A stretch of 64,000 nt of DNA from UBA4055 sp964648295. Lineage in GTDB: Bacteria; UBA4055. The notes below the pieces were generated by a model. The model saw only the letters and a list, made by a program, of their open reading frames with translations. It searched no databases and was not told the DNA's origin. The stretch spans positions 1 through 64,000 of the forward strand of contig CAZYNH010000011.1 of the NCBI GenBank assembly GCA_964648295.1, written 5' to 3'. A program made the position numbers and the translations under genes. Of the stretch, positions 43,358 through 52,226 are shown piece by piece (within the stretch, counting starts at the first letter, position 1; each line of letters starts with the position of its first letter).

Positions 43358-44455
43358 ATGAAAATACCATTTGTCGATCTCAAAGCCAATTACCTTTCAT
43401 TGAAAGGTAAGATCGACTCCGCGATTGCTGAAATTATTGAAAGTACTTCTTTTATAAACGGGCAACAGCTAAAACTTTTTGAAAATAAATGGGCGGAGAT
43501 GTGCGGGGCGGAATTTTGTGTCGGTACATCAAACGGCACTGCCTCTCTCGAACTTATATTGAGAGCCTTGGGGATCAGCGCCGGTGATGAAGTTATATGT
43601 CCTTCACATACATTTATAGCTACAGCCGAAGCTGTAGTCAACTGCGGGGCGAAACCTGTTTTCGCCGACTGTCACGAAAGCACGGCGCTGATAGACGCTA
43701 ACGAAGTGAGCAGATTGTTGACCCCGAGAACGAAAGCAGTTATTATAGTTGACCTTTACGGTCAGCCGGCGGACCATGACGCCGTTCTTAACGCCGTCTC
43801 GGATAAAAACATAACAGTTATACAGGATGCCGCGCAGTCACATCTTGCCGAATACAGGAAAAAAGTTGTCGGCAGCTACTCGAAAGTAACTTCTTTCAGT
43901 TTTTATCCGGGTAAGAACCTCGGTGCTTACGGGGACGCCGGCGCCGTCGTGACAAATGATGAAGGGCTTTATAAAAAGATAAAGATGATGTCTGACCACG
44001 GAAGGATGTCGAAATATGAACATCTTATTTCAGGAACCAACGCCAGAATGGACAACCTCCAGGCGGCTGTTCTCAATGTAAAAATGGACTTCCTTCCCGC
44101 CTGGAATGAAATCAGAAGGAGAATAGTTAAGAAATACAAAAACACTCTTTCAGACTTTGTTGATTTTGTTGATGAAGAGCCTTTTTCCAAATCCGCCTGC
44201 CATCTCTGCGTGATCAAGACGCCTTACAGAAAGGATCTTCAGAAATTTCTTGAGGAACACGGAGTATCCACAGGCATTCATTACCCCATTCCGCTTCATC
44301 TTCAGCCTGCTTTTAAAGATTCATTTTCAAGGGACAGCGATCTTATAAGATCTGAAGAGATCTCCGGCAAGATACTTTCACTGCCTCTGTTCCCGGAAAT
44401 GACCGATGAACAAAGCAATTATGTAATAGACCAAATTAAAGAATACTTCAGATAG
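43358..44455 (+). CDS. DegT/DnrJ/EryC1/StrS family aminotransferase
   Basis: This 365-residue PLP enzyme aminates a keto group on a nucleotide-linked sugar. The opening IPFVDLKANYLSLKGKID (3-20) is typical. The family also shows VGTSNGTASLELILRALGI as GTSNGTASLEL near 54 and SFSFYPGKNLGAYGDAGAVV near 178-197, where the lysine in PGKNLG binds PLP. It is followed after 10 bases by a family 2 glycosyltransferase and then a UDP-sugar 2-epimerase-like gene. This suggests synthesis of an amino sugar for a surface glycan. The exact sugar is not defined. Confidence 0.9.
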   Translation: MKIPFVDLKANYLSLKGKIDSAIAEIIESTSFINGQQLKLFENKWAEMCGAEFCVGTSNGTASLELILRALGISAGDEVICPSHTFIATAEAVVNCGAKPVFADCHESTALIDANEVSRLLTPRTKAVIIVDLYGQPADHDAVLNAVSDKNITVIQDAAQSHLAEYRKKVVGSYSKVTSFSFYPGKNLGAYGDAGAVVTNDEGLYKKIKMMSDHGRMSKYEHLISGTNARMDNLQAAVLNVKMDFLPAWNEIRRRIVKKYKNTLSDFVDFVDEEPFSKSACHLCVIKTPYRKDLQKFLEEHGVSTGIHYPIPLHLQPAFKDSFSRDSDLIRSEEISGKILSLPLFPEMTDEQSNYVIDQIKEYFR

Positions 44456-44465
44456 CGGGGTTTAT

Positions 44466-45347
44466 ATGATAAGCAAACCGGTATCACTAATTTTGCCGGC
44501 TTTTAATGAAAGCGAGGCTATCGCTCAGTCTCTGACAAGGATCATTGATTTTATGAAAAGCCATTTCTCCGATTATGAGATAATAGTCGTTAACGACGCG
44601 TCAACAGACAGCACTGCGGAAGAGGTTTTAAAATTCCCCGGTATCATCCTGCTTTCACATCCGTATAACAAAGGTAACGGCTCTGCCGTGAGGACAGGTA
44701 TAAGAAATGCCAAAAAAGAATTCGTCATAATGATGGACGCAGACGGTCAGCATGACATAACTGATATAACTAATATAGCAGAACTTCTTGGAACATATGA
44801 CTGCGTGGTTGGGTCGAGAACCTCATCATCGCACGGTTCTTTTCACAGGAATATAGCCAATAAATTCTATAACAGGCTCGCAAGTTATGTTACGAACATA
44901 AATATTGAGGACCTTACAAGCGGATACAGAGGTTTCAGGACATCGGTTATAAAAAAATTCCTTTACATGTTCCCGAACGGTTTTTCATATCCGACAACTT
45001 CGACTTTAGCGATCATAAAAGGCGGATACAACCTGAAATACTGTCCTGTCCACACAAAAAAAAGGATAGGCAAAAGCAAAATAAAGATATTCAGGGACGG
45101 GTTCAGATTTTTACTGATCATTATTAAGATTACCGTTCTTTTCTCCCCGCTCAAGGTCTTTCTTCCGGTCAGCCTGCTCTTCGTACTTAGCGGACTGACA
45201 CACATGTTTTACAAGGTAATCGTGCTCGGAGCGAGATACACTCAGTTCTCGGTATTTTTGATAAGTGTTGGTGTCATTATCTTTCTGATAGGACTTCTTT
45301 CCGAGCAGATATCAACCCTCCGTTATGATAAGGTTGAAGAGGACTGA
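44466..45347 (+). CDS. Glycosyltransferase family 2 (DPM-like) with C-terminal membrane helices
   Basis: This 293-residue GT-A enzyme starts with SLILPAFNESEAIAQSLTRI (7-26), the usual GT2 N-terminus. It has the nucleotide-binding VVNDASTDST near residue 40 and the metal-binding MMDADGQHDI near 90. These match polyprenyl-phosphate mannosyl- or glucosyltransferases. Two or three hydrophobic helices follow residue 200, as in the DPM1/ArnC subgroup. It probably transfers a hexose to polyprenyl phosphate, feeding lipid-linked sugar donors such as those used by GT-C enzymes. It starts 10 bases after the aminotransferase gene. Confidence 0.88.
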   Translation: MISKPVSLILPAFNESEAIAQSLTRIIDFMKSHFSDYEIIVVNDASTDSTAEEVLKFPGIILLSHPYNKGNGSAVRTGIRNAKKEFVIMMDADGQHDITDITNIAELLGTYDCVVGSRTSSSHGSFHRNIANKFYNRLASYVTNINIEDLTSGYRGFRTSVIKKFLYMFPNGFSYPTTSTLAIIKGGYNLKYCPVHTKKRIGKSKIKIFRDGFRFLLIIIKITVLFSPLKVFLPVSLLFVLSGLTHMFYKVIVLGARYTQFSVFLISVGVIIFLIGLLSEQISTLRYDKVEED

Positions 45348-45352
45348 ATACA

Positions 45353-46435
45353 ATGATACATATAGTCATAGGAACCAAAGCACAGCTTATTAAAATGGCC
45401 CCGGTAATGAGGGAATTTAAAAATAGAGGCATAGATTATAACTATATTTCAACCGGTCAGCATAAAGAAACTATAGACGATATACTGGATAATTTCGGGA
45501 TAAAAAGTCCCGATATCGAACTCTATTCCGGTAAAGAAATCAGCTCATTGTTCCCGATGCTTTTCTGGAGTCTACGGATACTGTTTGTTTCCTATCGAAA
45601 AAGAAAACTGATTTTCAGGAACGATAAAAACGGGATAGTTCTTGTACACGGAGACACTTTGAGTACAGTACTGGGCGCATTAATGGGAAAATCCTGCAGG
45701 CTCAAAGTCGCTCATGTAGAATCAGGGTTGAGGTCATTCAGCATTTTTCAGCCTTTTCCGGAGGAGATATTCAGAAGAATTACATTTATTTTGTCTGATA
45801 TTATGTTCTGTCCGGGTATTCATGCTGTTGAAAACTTAAAAAAGATCCGCGGGATAAAAATAAACACTTTTCAGAACACGCTGCTGGATTCACTTTATCT
45901 TGCCGATACTGCTATAGAAAATGTTGACGGTGTCGAAATACCCGGCCGGCCGTTCGCTATCGTCACTCTGCACAGGTTCGAGAATGTAAAGACTAAAAAA
46001 AATCTCAAAAAAATAGTCGATCTTTTAGAGTCAGTATCAGAAAAGATAATGCTCATATTCATCCTTCATCAGATCACTGAGAAGAAACTGATATATTTCG
46101 GCCTTATGGAGAGATTAAGAAATAATAAAAATATTGAAATGAGGAAAAGATACGACTACTTCAGGTTCATAAAGCTGATGAAAAGATCGGAATTCGTCAT
46201 TTCTGACGGCGGAAGCAATCAGGAAGAATGCTCGTACCTGGGAAAACCGGTGATACTTTTCAGGAATGTAACGGAGAGAAATGAAGGTTTGGGGAAGAAC
46301 GCCGTTCTTTCAATGTTTGATCCGGGCATAATAGCAAAATTCCTCACTGAGTACAAAACATTGGAGTCAGTATCTGCAAGTTCTGAAAAGAAACCAAGTG
46401 AAATTATAGCTGATTACTGCAATGATTTCATTTAG
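45353..46435 (+). CDS. UDP-N-acetylglucosamine 2-epimerase family protein
   Basis: This 360-residue enzyme is of the WecB family. The N-terminus IGTKAQLIKMAPVMREF (6-22) corresponds to the GTRPEAIKMAPV signature with changes at three positions. The catalytic and nucleotide-binding regions HGDTLSTVLGAL near 101, HVESGLRSF near 124, PEEIFRRIT and SDGGSNQEECSYLGKPV near 287 are kept. In the family GGSNQEE is usually GGIQEE. It inverts C2 of UDP-GlcNAc or a similar sugar. The altered start motif suggests a different substrate, or a hydrolysing form. It lies 5 bases after the glycosyltransferase gene. Confidence 0.85.
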   Translation: MIHIVIGTKAQLIKMAPVMREFKNRGIDYNYISTGQHKETIDDILDNFGIKSPDIELYSGKEISSLFPMLFWSLRILFVSYRKRKLIFRNDKNGIVLVHGDTLSTVLGALMGKSCRLKVAHVESGLRSFSIFQPFPEEIFRRITFILSDIMFCPGIHAVENLKKIRGIKINTFQNTLLDSLYLADTAIENVDGVEIPGRPFAIVTLHRFENVKTKKNLKKIVDLLESVSEKIMLIFILHQITEKKLIYFGLMERLRNNKNIEMRKRYDYFRFIKLMKRSEFVISDGGSNQEECSYLGKPVILFRNVTERNEGLGKNAVLSMFDPGIIAKFLTEYKTLESVSASSEKKPSEIIADYCNDFI

Positions 46436-46471
46436 AATGATGATAATCTACAAACCGGAAGAACGGAGTTG

Positions 46472-47692
46472 ATGAAGATTCTTGTACAATTATATCTGAA
46501 AGACCTTTTGAGAAACAAAATGCTCGGCATCATGGTAATTTTAGTTCCTTTCATTTTCTATCCGCTTATCTACTGGGGAATAAATCAGTTCCTAATTGTC
46601 AAAGCCGGATTCGAACAGAACAGGATCACAACGCTCCGGTACTCAATAAAAGAAAGCGCATACTCTTCTCTGACTGACTCTCTGAAAGCGATCAGGAACC
46701 TGTCTGTACAGCCTTATTCCGGCGAAAACGAGAAAAACCCGATAATCCTTGAAATAGATCAAAAATACGATCTTCCGAAATATATAGTTCATATCGACAG
46801 CTCGAATTCTGCGCACAGCCGGATTTGGCCACTTATTGAGTCAAAGCTCAGAAATTATTATGAAAAAGAGAAATTATCACTCATTCATGATAAGGGTTAC
46901 TCACCGGAGTATTTTAATGTCTTCAACATCCAAACCCATAACACTGAGGGAGATCATGAGGTTATTATAAAGGTGCTTTCACTTCTTATTCCTCTGATGG
47001 CGGTAATATCTATAATAGCTTCCATCGCAGCTGCTTCGGTCGAGATAACATCCGGCCATACAGAAGACAGGACTACCGAGACCTCTCTTACAGTTCCTCA
47101 AAAAAGAGAAGTAATAATCATGTCCAGATTCGTTACAGTGGTAATATACGGAATGCTGGCAGGCGCGGTCAACTTCATTTTCCTAATCAGTTTTATCTTA
47201 TCTCTTTTCAATACATTTATTGAGAAGATGTCAAACGACATAACCGGATTTGACTGGGGGCATATAATTAACCTGAAGATCATTGCATTCTGCTTTATAT
47301 CACTTCTTCTGACTTCTTTCTTCGTCTCGATAATACTTGTTACCGCATCAGGATTCGCATCAAAAAGAAAGGAGGGAAGCGTACTTGTTTCTCCTTTCAC
47401 GGCTCTTCTAACCTATCTGCCGCTTGTTATTGTAATACCTGCTGTCGAACCTAATATATTTATAGCTGCCACTCCTGTCTTGAACATTTCTTTTACTTTT
47501 AAGCTGCTGATAGAGAAAAATCATGATATTGCGTTTATGCTTCAGACAGCGCTCTTCTCATGTATGTGGATCTTTCTTGTTTACAAATTCTTTTTTCCGT
47601 ATCTTCTTGATGAGGAAGTTCTTCTGGGAAGTTCGGGTTCCTCACTCACAAAAAAAATTAAAGGCAAGTGGAACAAATGGAAGAAACGATAA
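46472..47692 (+). CDS. ABC transporter permease (NatB/ABC-2 type)
   Basis: This 406-residue membrane protein has one N-terminal helix (LGIMVILVPFIFYPLIYWG), an extracytoplasmic domain of about 130 residues and five or six C-terminal helices. That layout is typical of ABC-2 exporters of the NatB group. The SLTVPQKREVIIMSR segment near residue 208 is the cytoplasmic coupling helix region found in such permeases (SLLxxPxxR). The start is ATG at 46472 and not TTG at 46469. It overlaps the ATPase gene. The cargo is unknown; NatB-like systems may export sodium, and others export lipids or peptides. Confidence 0.82.
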   Translation: MKILVQLYLKDLLRNKMLGIMVILVPFIFYPLIYWGINQFLIVKAGFEQNRITTLRYSIKESAYSSLTDSLKAIRNLSVQPYSGENEKNPIILEIDQKYDLPKYIVHIDSSNSAHSRIWPLIESKLRNYYEKEKLSLIHDKGYSPEYFNVFNIQTHNTEGDHEVIIKVLSLLIPLMAVISIIASIAAASVEITSGHTEDRTTETSLTVPQKREVIIMSRFVTVVIYGMLAGAVNFIFLISFILSLFNTFIEKMSNDITGFDWGHIINLKIIAFCFISLLLTSFFVSIILVTASGFASKRKEGSVLVSPFTALLTYLPLVIVIPAVEPNIFIAATPVLNISFTFKLLIEKNHDIAFMLQTALFSCMWIFLVYKFFFPYLLDEEVLLGSSGSSLTKKIKGKWNKWKKR

Positions 47693-48444
47693 TAATTAAT
47701 AATCTCTGTAAAGATTTTTACGATCCGCAGAGAGGTACCGTTAAAGCTGTTGACAATGTAAGCTTCTCGGCATATAAAGGAGAAATCTTCGGTCTTCTGG
47801 GTCCCAATGGAGCGGGGAAAACTACAACTCTCAGAATGATGGCTACTCTGATGAAACCCAACTCGGGAAAAATCAGTATAGCTGGTTTCGATACCGAACT
47901 GGATCCGGAAAATGTAAGAAAATCTATAGGATATATGTCGTCAAACACAGCGCTTTATCCCAGGCTGTCTCCCAGAGAAATAATAACTTATTTCGCAGAA
48001 TTGAACGATTACCCGCCCTCGGAAATCCCGCTCAGGGTGGAACAGCTGATAAAATATTTCGGGATTCACGATTACGCCGATACATATTCAGAAAAGCTTT
48101 CAACAGGTATGAAACAGATAACATCGATAGCAAGGACTATCGTTCATAACCCGCCCGTTCTGATCCTGGATGAACCCAGCTCAGGTCTTGATGTAATAGT
48201 TTCCCAGAAAATCCATAATTATATAAAAGACCTGAAAGACCAGGGCAAAACGATCATATTCTCCTCGCATAACATGGGCGAGGTTGAAAAGATATGCGAC
48301 AGGATAGGAATCATTAATAACGGACGCCTTCTGTCGACAGGTACAATAAGTGAACTTAGAGATAAGACCGGAGAATTTTATATGGAAAATATTTTCATCC
48401 ATATAGTCAACCAAACGGAGCATGAAGAACTTAATGAAGCCTAA
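47677..48444 (+). CDS. ABC transporter ATP-binding protein
   Basis: This is the 255-residue nucleotide-binding subunit of the exporter encoded just upstream. Walker A is GPNGAGKTT near residue 43, the Q-loop lies around MSSNTALYPRLSPRE, the signature is LSTGMKQ, Walker B is LILDEPSSGLD and the H-loop is FSSHNMGEVEK. The LSTGM signature and length match the NatA/CcmA type. ATG at 47677 is chosen over GTG at 47668, as AAGTGG precedes the ATG at better spacing. It overlaps the permease stop by 16 bases. Confidence 0.93.
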   Translation: MEETIIINNLCKDFYDPQRGTVKAVDNVSFSAYKGEIFGLLGPNGAGKTTTLRMMATLMKPNSGKISIAGFDTELDPENVRKSIGYMSSNTALYPRLSPREIITYFAELNDYPPSEIPLRVEQLIKYFGIHDYADTYSEKLSTGMKQITSIARTIVHNPPVLILDEPSSGLDVIVSQKIHNYIKDLKDQGKTIIFSSHNMGEVEKICDRIGIINNGRLLSTGTISELRDKTGEFYMENIFIHIVNQTEHEELNEA

Positions 48445-48622
48445 ACAAAAAGATAATACTTTCGCTCTTAACAAAAACATAATCCCGCTTTCTTTCGTTA
48501 AAGGGACACCTGTTCTTCCGGCACTCTCAAAAAAAAATGTGAGAGAAATAATTGACCTTCTCGATGAACTGGACGACGAAAGCGTATTCGAGGATGAGGA
48601 CAGCACTGAAAGCGAACACTGA
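48422..48622 (+). CDS. Small acidic protein of unknown function
   Basis: This 66-residue reading frame lies between the ABC ATPase and birA. The 5' end overlaps the ATPase gene by 23 bases and the stop lies 10 bases before the birA ATG, which is the spacing of an operon gene. The N-terminal half is basic (KPKQKDNTFALNKN). The middle has a hydrophobic IIPLSFVKGTPVLPAL stretch, and the C-terminus is strongly acidic (LDELDDESVFEDEDSTESEH). ATG at 48434 is an alternative start. No family is recognised. Its frame position and operon spacing support translation. Confidence 0.5.
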   Translation: MKNLMKPKQKDNTFALNKNIIPLSFVKGTPVLPALSKKNVREIIDLLDELDDESVFEDEDSTESEH

Positions 48623-48632
48623 CGGAGAAAAA

Positions 48633-49367
48633 ATGAGACATGAACAATTTACAAATATTATCAGGATCGAGAAAGTAAGTTCAACTAACACATATGTAAA
48701 AAAACATTCTGCGGAACTCGATCACGGAACCGTACTTTTCGCCGATGAACAGACTGAAGGCCGCGGCAGGCTTGGAAGAAGCTGGTACGGCGAAAAAGGC
48801 AGAAGCATCTTCTGCTCTTTTTTAATAAAAAATATCTATGAAAACTCTGATGCCGTAAGACTTTCTTTCCTATTCTCTATTGCAGTAAAAGTGTTTTTGA
48901 TGAAATATATAGACAATTCAAAAATTACGCTAAAATGGCCGAATGACATAATGATAACGGACAAGAAAATTTGCGGCATTTTATCCGAGTACTCAAAAGA
49001 ATGCGTTATAATAGGTGTAGGTATAAATGTTTATGATTTCATCCCGCAGAGAGAGATTAATTGCCCATATACAACGATTGAGGCCGAAGGCGGCACTATT
49101 CCCGATATAAATATAATTCAGAACGAGTTCGTCCAGACAGTTAACAGCGTATTTACAAGATACTGCACAAATTCTTTAAAAGACCTTCCCATGATATGGT
49201 TCAGGGAGGCCGGGATAAAGAACAGGACTGTCTCTGTCGACACTCAAAAAATAATTATCACTGGGACGATAGACTCTATTGACGACTTAGGGTCTCTTGT
49301 TATAATAAATGTCGAGAACGGCAAAAAGGAAACCATTTTTTACGGAGATGTGACCTATAATGATTAA
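48633..49367 (+). CDS. birA: Biotin-[acetyl-CoA-carboxylase] ligase
   Basis: This 244-residue enzyme attaches biotin to the lysine of biotin carrier proteins by way of biotinyl-AMP. The biotin loop is GRGRLGRSWYGEKGRSIF near residue 45, with the GRGRxGR pattern, and WPNDIMITDKKICGILSE near 109 holds the catalytic lysine region KWPND. There is no N-terminal helix-turn-helix, so it is the monofunctional type that does not repress biotin genes. ACGGAG lies 5 bases before the ATG at 48633; the longer open frame from 48552 is not used. Its partner carrier protein is not in the window. Confidence 0.9.
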   Translation: MRHEQFTNIIRIEKVSSTNTYVKKHSAELDHGTVLFADEQTEGRGRLGRSWYGEKGRSIFCSFLIKNIYENSDAVRLSFLFSIAVKVFLMKYIDNSKITLKWPNDIMITDKKICGILSEYSKECVIIGVGINVYDFIPQREINCPYTTIEAEGGTIPDINIIQNEFVQTVNSVFTRYCTNSLKDLPMIWFREAGIKNRTVSVDTQKIIITGTIDSIDDLGSLVIINVENGKKETIFYGDVTYND

Positions 49368-50016
49368 CTTTGAACTGGCAAAAAGGGACATGATCGAAAA
49401 GCAGCTCAAGAAAAGAGGGATTTCGGATAAGCGAATACTTAAGGCCTTTAAAGATATCCCGAGACATATTTTCGTCCCTCAGGATAATATAGAACACTCG
49501 TATGATGACTCCGCCCTTCCTATAGGATACGGGCAGACTATTTCACAGCCATATATAACTGCCCTTATGACCGAGCTTCTCAGGCCTTTAAAGGATGATG
49601 TAATCCTTGAGATCGGAACCGGTTCAGGATTCCAGTCCGCAATACTTTCCACCCTGTGCAAGTTCGTATTCTCAGTTGAAAGGATACAGGAACTCGTTAG
49701 TTTCTCCAGAGAAAATGTCAGCAGGCTCGATATAAAAAATGTCCAGATATTTGTCGGGGACGGAACACTGGGATGGAAATCCGGAGGTCCTTACGACGGT
49801 ATTATCGTCACGGCCGGCGCAAAAGATATCCCTGTGAACCTTCTTTCCCAATTAAAGCCCGGAGGGAAACTGATAATCCCCCTTGAATATGGTGGTTATC
49901 ACAAACTGACACTTATTCGAAAAGAAGAGGACAAGATCGTCAGAGAAGAGATAATAGACTGCATTTTTGTCCCTCTGATCGGCAGGGGATATTCCGGAGA
50001 GAACAATGATGAATAA
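49360..50016 (+). CDS. pcm: Protein-L-isoaspartate O-methyltransferase
   Basis: This 218-residue enzyme repairs damaged proteins by methylating L-isoaspartyl residues with SAM. The family pattern is clear: DSALPIGYGQTISQPYITAL as LPIGYGQTISQPY near 51, the SAM loop LEIGTGSGFQSAIL near 80, and the C-terminal FVPLIG-R motif. The length is normal. It overlaps birA by 8 bases and the DUF368 gene by 11 bases, so all three are coupled. Confidence 0.93.
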   Translation: MINFELAKRDMIEKQLKKRGISDKRILKAFKDIPRHIFVPQDNIEHSYDDSALPIGYGQTISQPYITALMTELLRPLKDDVILEIGTGSGFQSAILSTLCKFVFSVERIQELVSFSRENVSRLDIKNVQIFVGDGTLGWKSGGPYDGIIVTAGAKDIPVNLLSQLKPGGKLIIPLEYGGYHKLTLIRKEEDKIVREEIIDCIFVPLIGRGYSGENNDE

Positions 50017-50929
50017 ATACATGCTGTTGTTCATTAAGGGCGTAGGAATAGGTATAGCCAATATAATACCGGGAGTATCAGGCGGGACGATAGCTCTTAT
50101 TACCGGGGTATTCGAAGATATAATCGATTCTATCAAATCTTTCGACCTTACAGCCCTTGAGTATCTGAGAAAAGGTAAAATAGGTTTATTTGTAAAACAC
50201 ACGAACATGTATTTTCTGGCAGCTGTCTTTGGAGGCGCCTTATGCGGAATTTTCGCCCTGTCTTTTGTACTTGGTTCACTTTTTGACAGGTATCCAAAAT
50301 TTATCTGGTCTTTTTTTCTCGGTCTAATTGTAGCATCGGTTTACTTTGTAGCAAAGAAGATAAAGAAGTGGAATACCGGCACGATATTGTCATTAGTTAT
50401 AGGCACCTCAATATCTGTTCTGATTATTAATTTTCTAGATCCTGCTACGGAAAATTCATCTTACATTTATTTATTCGTATGCGGAATTGTAGCTACATGC
50501 AGTATGATACTTCCGGGGCTTTCAGGTTCTTTCGTTCTTATCCTGATGGGAAATTACGAACTTGTAATGATACATTCCGTTAAAAATATAGACCTTAATG
50601 TACTCGCACCTGTATTTGCGGGCGCAGTATCAGGAATAATAGCATTTTCACATTTTCTGTCATGGGTATTTAAAAAATTCCATGATCTTACTATAGCTGT
50701 ACTCTCCGGGTTCATCTTTGGTTCGGTATCACTGCTCTGGCCGTGGAAAACGGAGATAATTGAAACTTTCTCGACTGGAAAAGAAAAAGTTGTAGGATAC
50801 AGCTGGTATCTGCCCTTATCATTTTCTTCGGAAGAATTTTTCTCGGTTATCTTCATTTTATCCGGCATTATTATTATCTGGATGCTTGAGAAGAAAATCA
50901 ACCTTAGAAAAGATACTTCCGCAAAATAG
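50006..50929 (+). CDS. DUF368 membrane protein (polyprenyl-phosphate transporter, PopT-like)
   Basis: This 307-residue inner-membrane protein has eight or more helices. The DUF368 hallmark is KGVGIGIANIIPGVSGGTIA near residues 10-29, repeated in weaker form as MILPGLSGSFVLIL near 165-180. The family includes PopT, shown in other bacteria to recycle undecaprenyl phosphate across the membrane. Here it follows genes for surface-sugar synthesis, which use the same lipid carrier, so the role fits. It ends the nine-gene run that begins at 43.36 kb. I see no hairpin terminator in the 12 bases before the convergent gene. Confidence 0.87.
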   Translation: MMNKYMLLFIKGVGIGIANIIPGVSGGTIALITGVFEDIIDSIKSFDLTALEYLRKGKIGLFVKHTNMYFLAAVFGGALCGIFALSFVLGSLFDRYPKFIWSFFLGLIVASVYFVAKKIKKWNTGTILSLVIGTSISVLIINFLDPATENSSYIYLFVCGIVATCSMILPGLSGSFVLILMGNYELVMIHSVKNIDLNVLAPVFAGAVSGIIAFSHFLSWVFKKFHDLTIAVLSGFIFGSVSLLWPWKTEIIETFSTGKEKVVGYSWYLPLSFSSEEFFSVIFILSGIIIIWMLEKKINLRKDTSAK

Positions 50930-50941
50930 GACCCCTGAAGA

Positions 50942-52102
50942 TCAGAGCCTTTTCAAAATACTTTCAAACCCACTTAAGAAAAAATCGATACCTTCATACT
51001 CAATGACAAGCGGCGGGAGAAGCCTTAATACATTTCCCTGCGTCATGTTGACAAATATTTTTCTTTCCATGAATAGATTCGGAATCTTTTCATGACCTTT
51101 TATTATTTCAACTCCGATCATAAGGCCGATGCCTGAGATTCTGCTTATTTTTCCGGGATATTTTTGTTTCAGGCAGTCGATTTGTTCCAGAAGATAACGA
51201 CCTTTTTCAAAAACGGAATCGAGAAATTCTTTTTTGTTAATCTGCCTGAGAGCTGCAAGCCCGGCGGCGCACGAAACCGGATTGCCCCCGAATGTGGAGC
51301 CGTGCTCTCCCTGTCCAAGGTAATCCGCGAATTTCTTTCCGGCGAGCAGTGCCCCCAGTGGAAGTCCGCCGCCTATACCTTTAGCTGTTACGCACAGGTC
51401 GGGCGCAATTCCGTAGTGTCCGAAAGCGAATAACCTGCCTGTTCTTCCCATTCCGGATTGTATTTCATCGATGAGCAGTATCACACTCTGTTCTTCAGTT
51501 ACGGCTTTCAGTTTCTGTACGAATTCAGGCGACGCCACATTTACTCCACCCTGCCCCTGAATGACTTCAAGAAAGACCGCTGCAGTATTCTTACCGATCA
51601 TACCCAGACTTTCAATATCATTGAATGGCAGTTTCTTTATATTTGGAACCCCGGGGCAGTTGTAGGAGCTTGAATTATCAGGTTCAGTAACTGAAGCTGA
51701 ACCAAGCGTTCTGCCGTGGAATGCTTTGGAAAATGTGATTATCTCAGGTCTGTTGTTCTCTTTGGAATATTTCCTTACTATTTTCATTCCTGCTTCGATA
51801 GCCTCGGTTCCCGAATTTGTAAAAAAGATCTTCTCGGCGAATGTGTTTTCACAGAGATATTTTGCCAGAAGACCGGCCGGTTCAGACTCGAAATAGTTCG
51901 AGATATGGTAAAATCTATTTATCTGATCTACGACCGCTAAGTTTATATCTTCATTCCTGTAGCCGAGTATGTTGACCCCAAGTCCGCTGAACATATCAAG
52001 ATATCTTCCGTCTTCAGTTAAAAGGTAACATCCTTCAGAACCGGTGATTTTTTTTTCGATGCATTTATATACAGGCATAAAATACTTTTCAAATTCTGAC
52101 AT
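50942..52102 (-). CDS. Class III aminotransferase (acetylornithine aminotransferase-like)
   Basis: This 386-residue PLP enzyme is of the ArgD/OAT group. Motifs are FTNSGTEAIEAGMKIVRKY as NSGTEAIEAGMK near 98, LLIDEIQSGMGRTGRLFAF near 211, the PLP lysine in TAKGIGGGLPLGALL near 242, and STFGGNPVSCAAG near 271. These fit N-acetylornithine aminotransferase of arginine synthesis, or succinyl-diaminopimelate or 4-aminobutyrate relatives. No other arginine gene is near, so the substrate stays open. It is transcribed alone from a good promoter and ends close to the convergent DUF368 gene. Confidence 0.87.
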   Translation of the reverse strand: MSEFEKYFMPVYKCIEKKITGSEGCYLLTEDGRYLDMFSGLGVNILGYRNEDINLAVVDQINRFYHISNYFESEPAGLLAKYLCENTFAEKIFFTNSGTEAIEAGMKIVRKYSKENNRPEIITFSKAFHGRTLGSASVTEPDNSSSYNCPGVPNIKKLPFNDIESLGMIGKNTAAVFLEVIQGQGGVNVASPEFVQKLKAVTEEQSVILLIDEIQSGMGRTGRLFAFGHYGIAPDLCVTAKGIGGGLPLGALLAGKKFADYLGQGEHGSTFGGNPVSCAAGLAALRQINKKEFLDSVFEKGRYLLEQIDCLKQKYPGKISRISGIGLMIGVEIIKGHEKIPNLFMERKIFVNMTQGNVLRLLPPLVIEYEGIDFFLSGFESILKRL

Positions 52103-52127
52103 TTCAGCTCCCGAACAATTTGAAGGA

Positions 52128-52156
52128 AAAATAAGAATAAATCGTCATTTTTTCAA
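52128..52156 (-). promoter_or_regulatory. Predicted promoter of the class III aminotransferase gene
   Basis: On the minus strand TTGAAA (52151-52156), 17 bases, TATTTT (52128-52133), followed by TC. Transcription is predicted from near 52121, giving a leader of about 19 bases with GGGAGC before the ATG. In the rest of this 124-base gap I find no equally good promoter for the + strand gene. Confidence 0.45.
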
Positions 52157-52226
52157 AACATTTAAAATAAATATGTTCCTGACGCGTTCACTGTAACAAA
52201 CGGCAAACAAAAAAAGGAGTCTGAAA

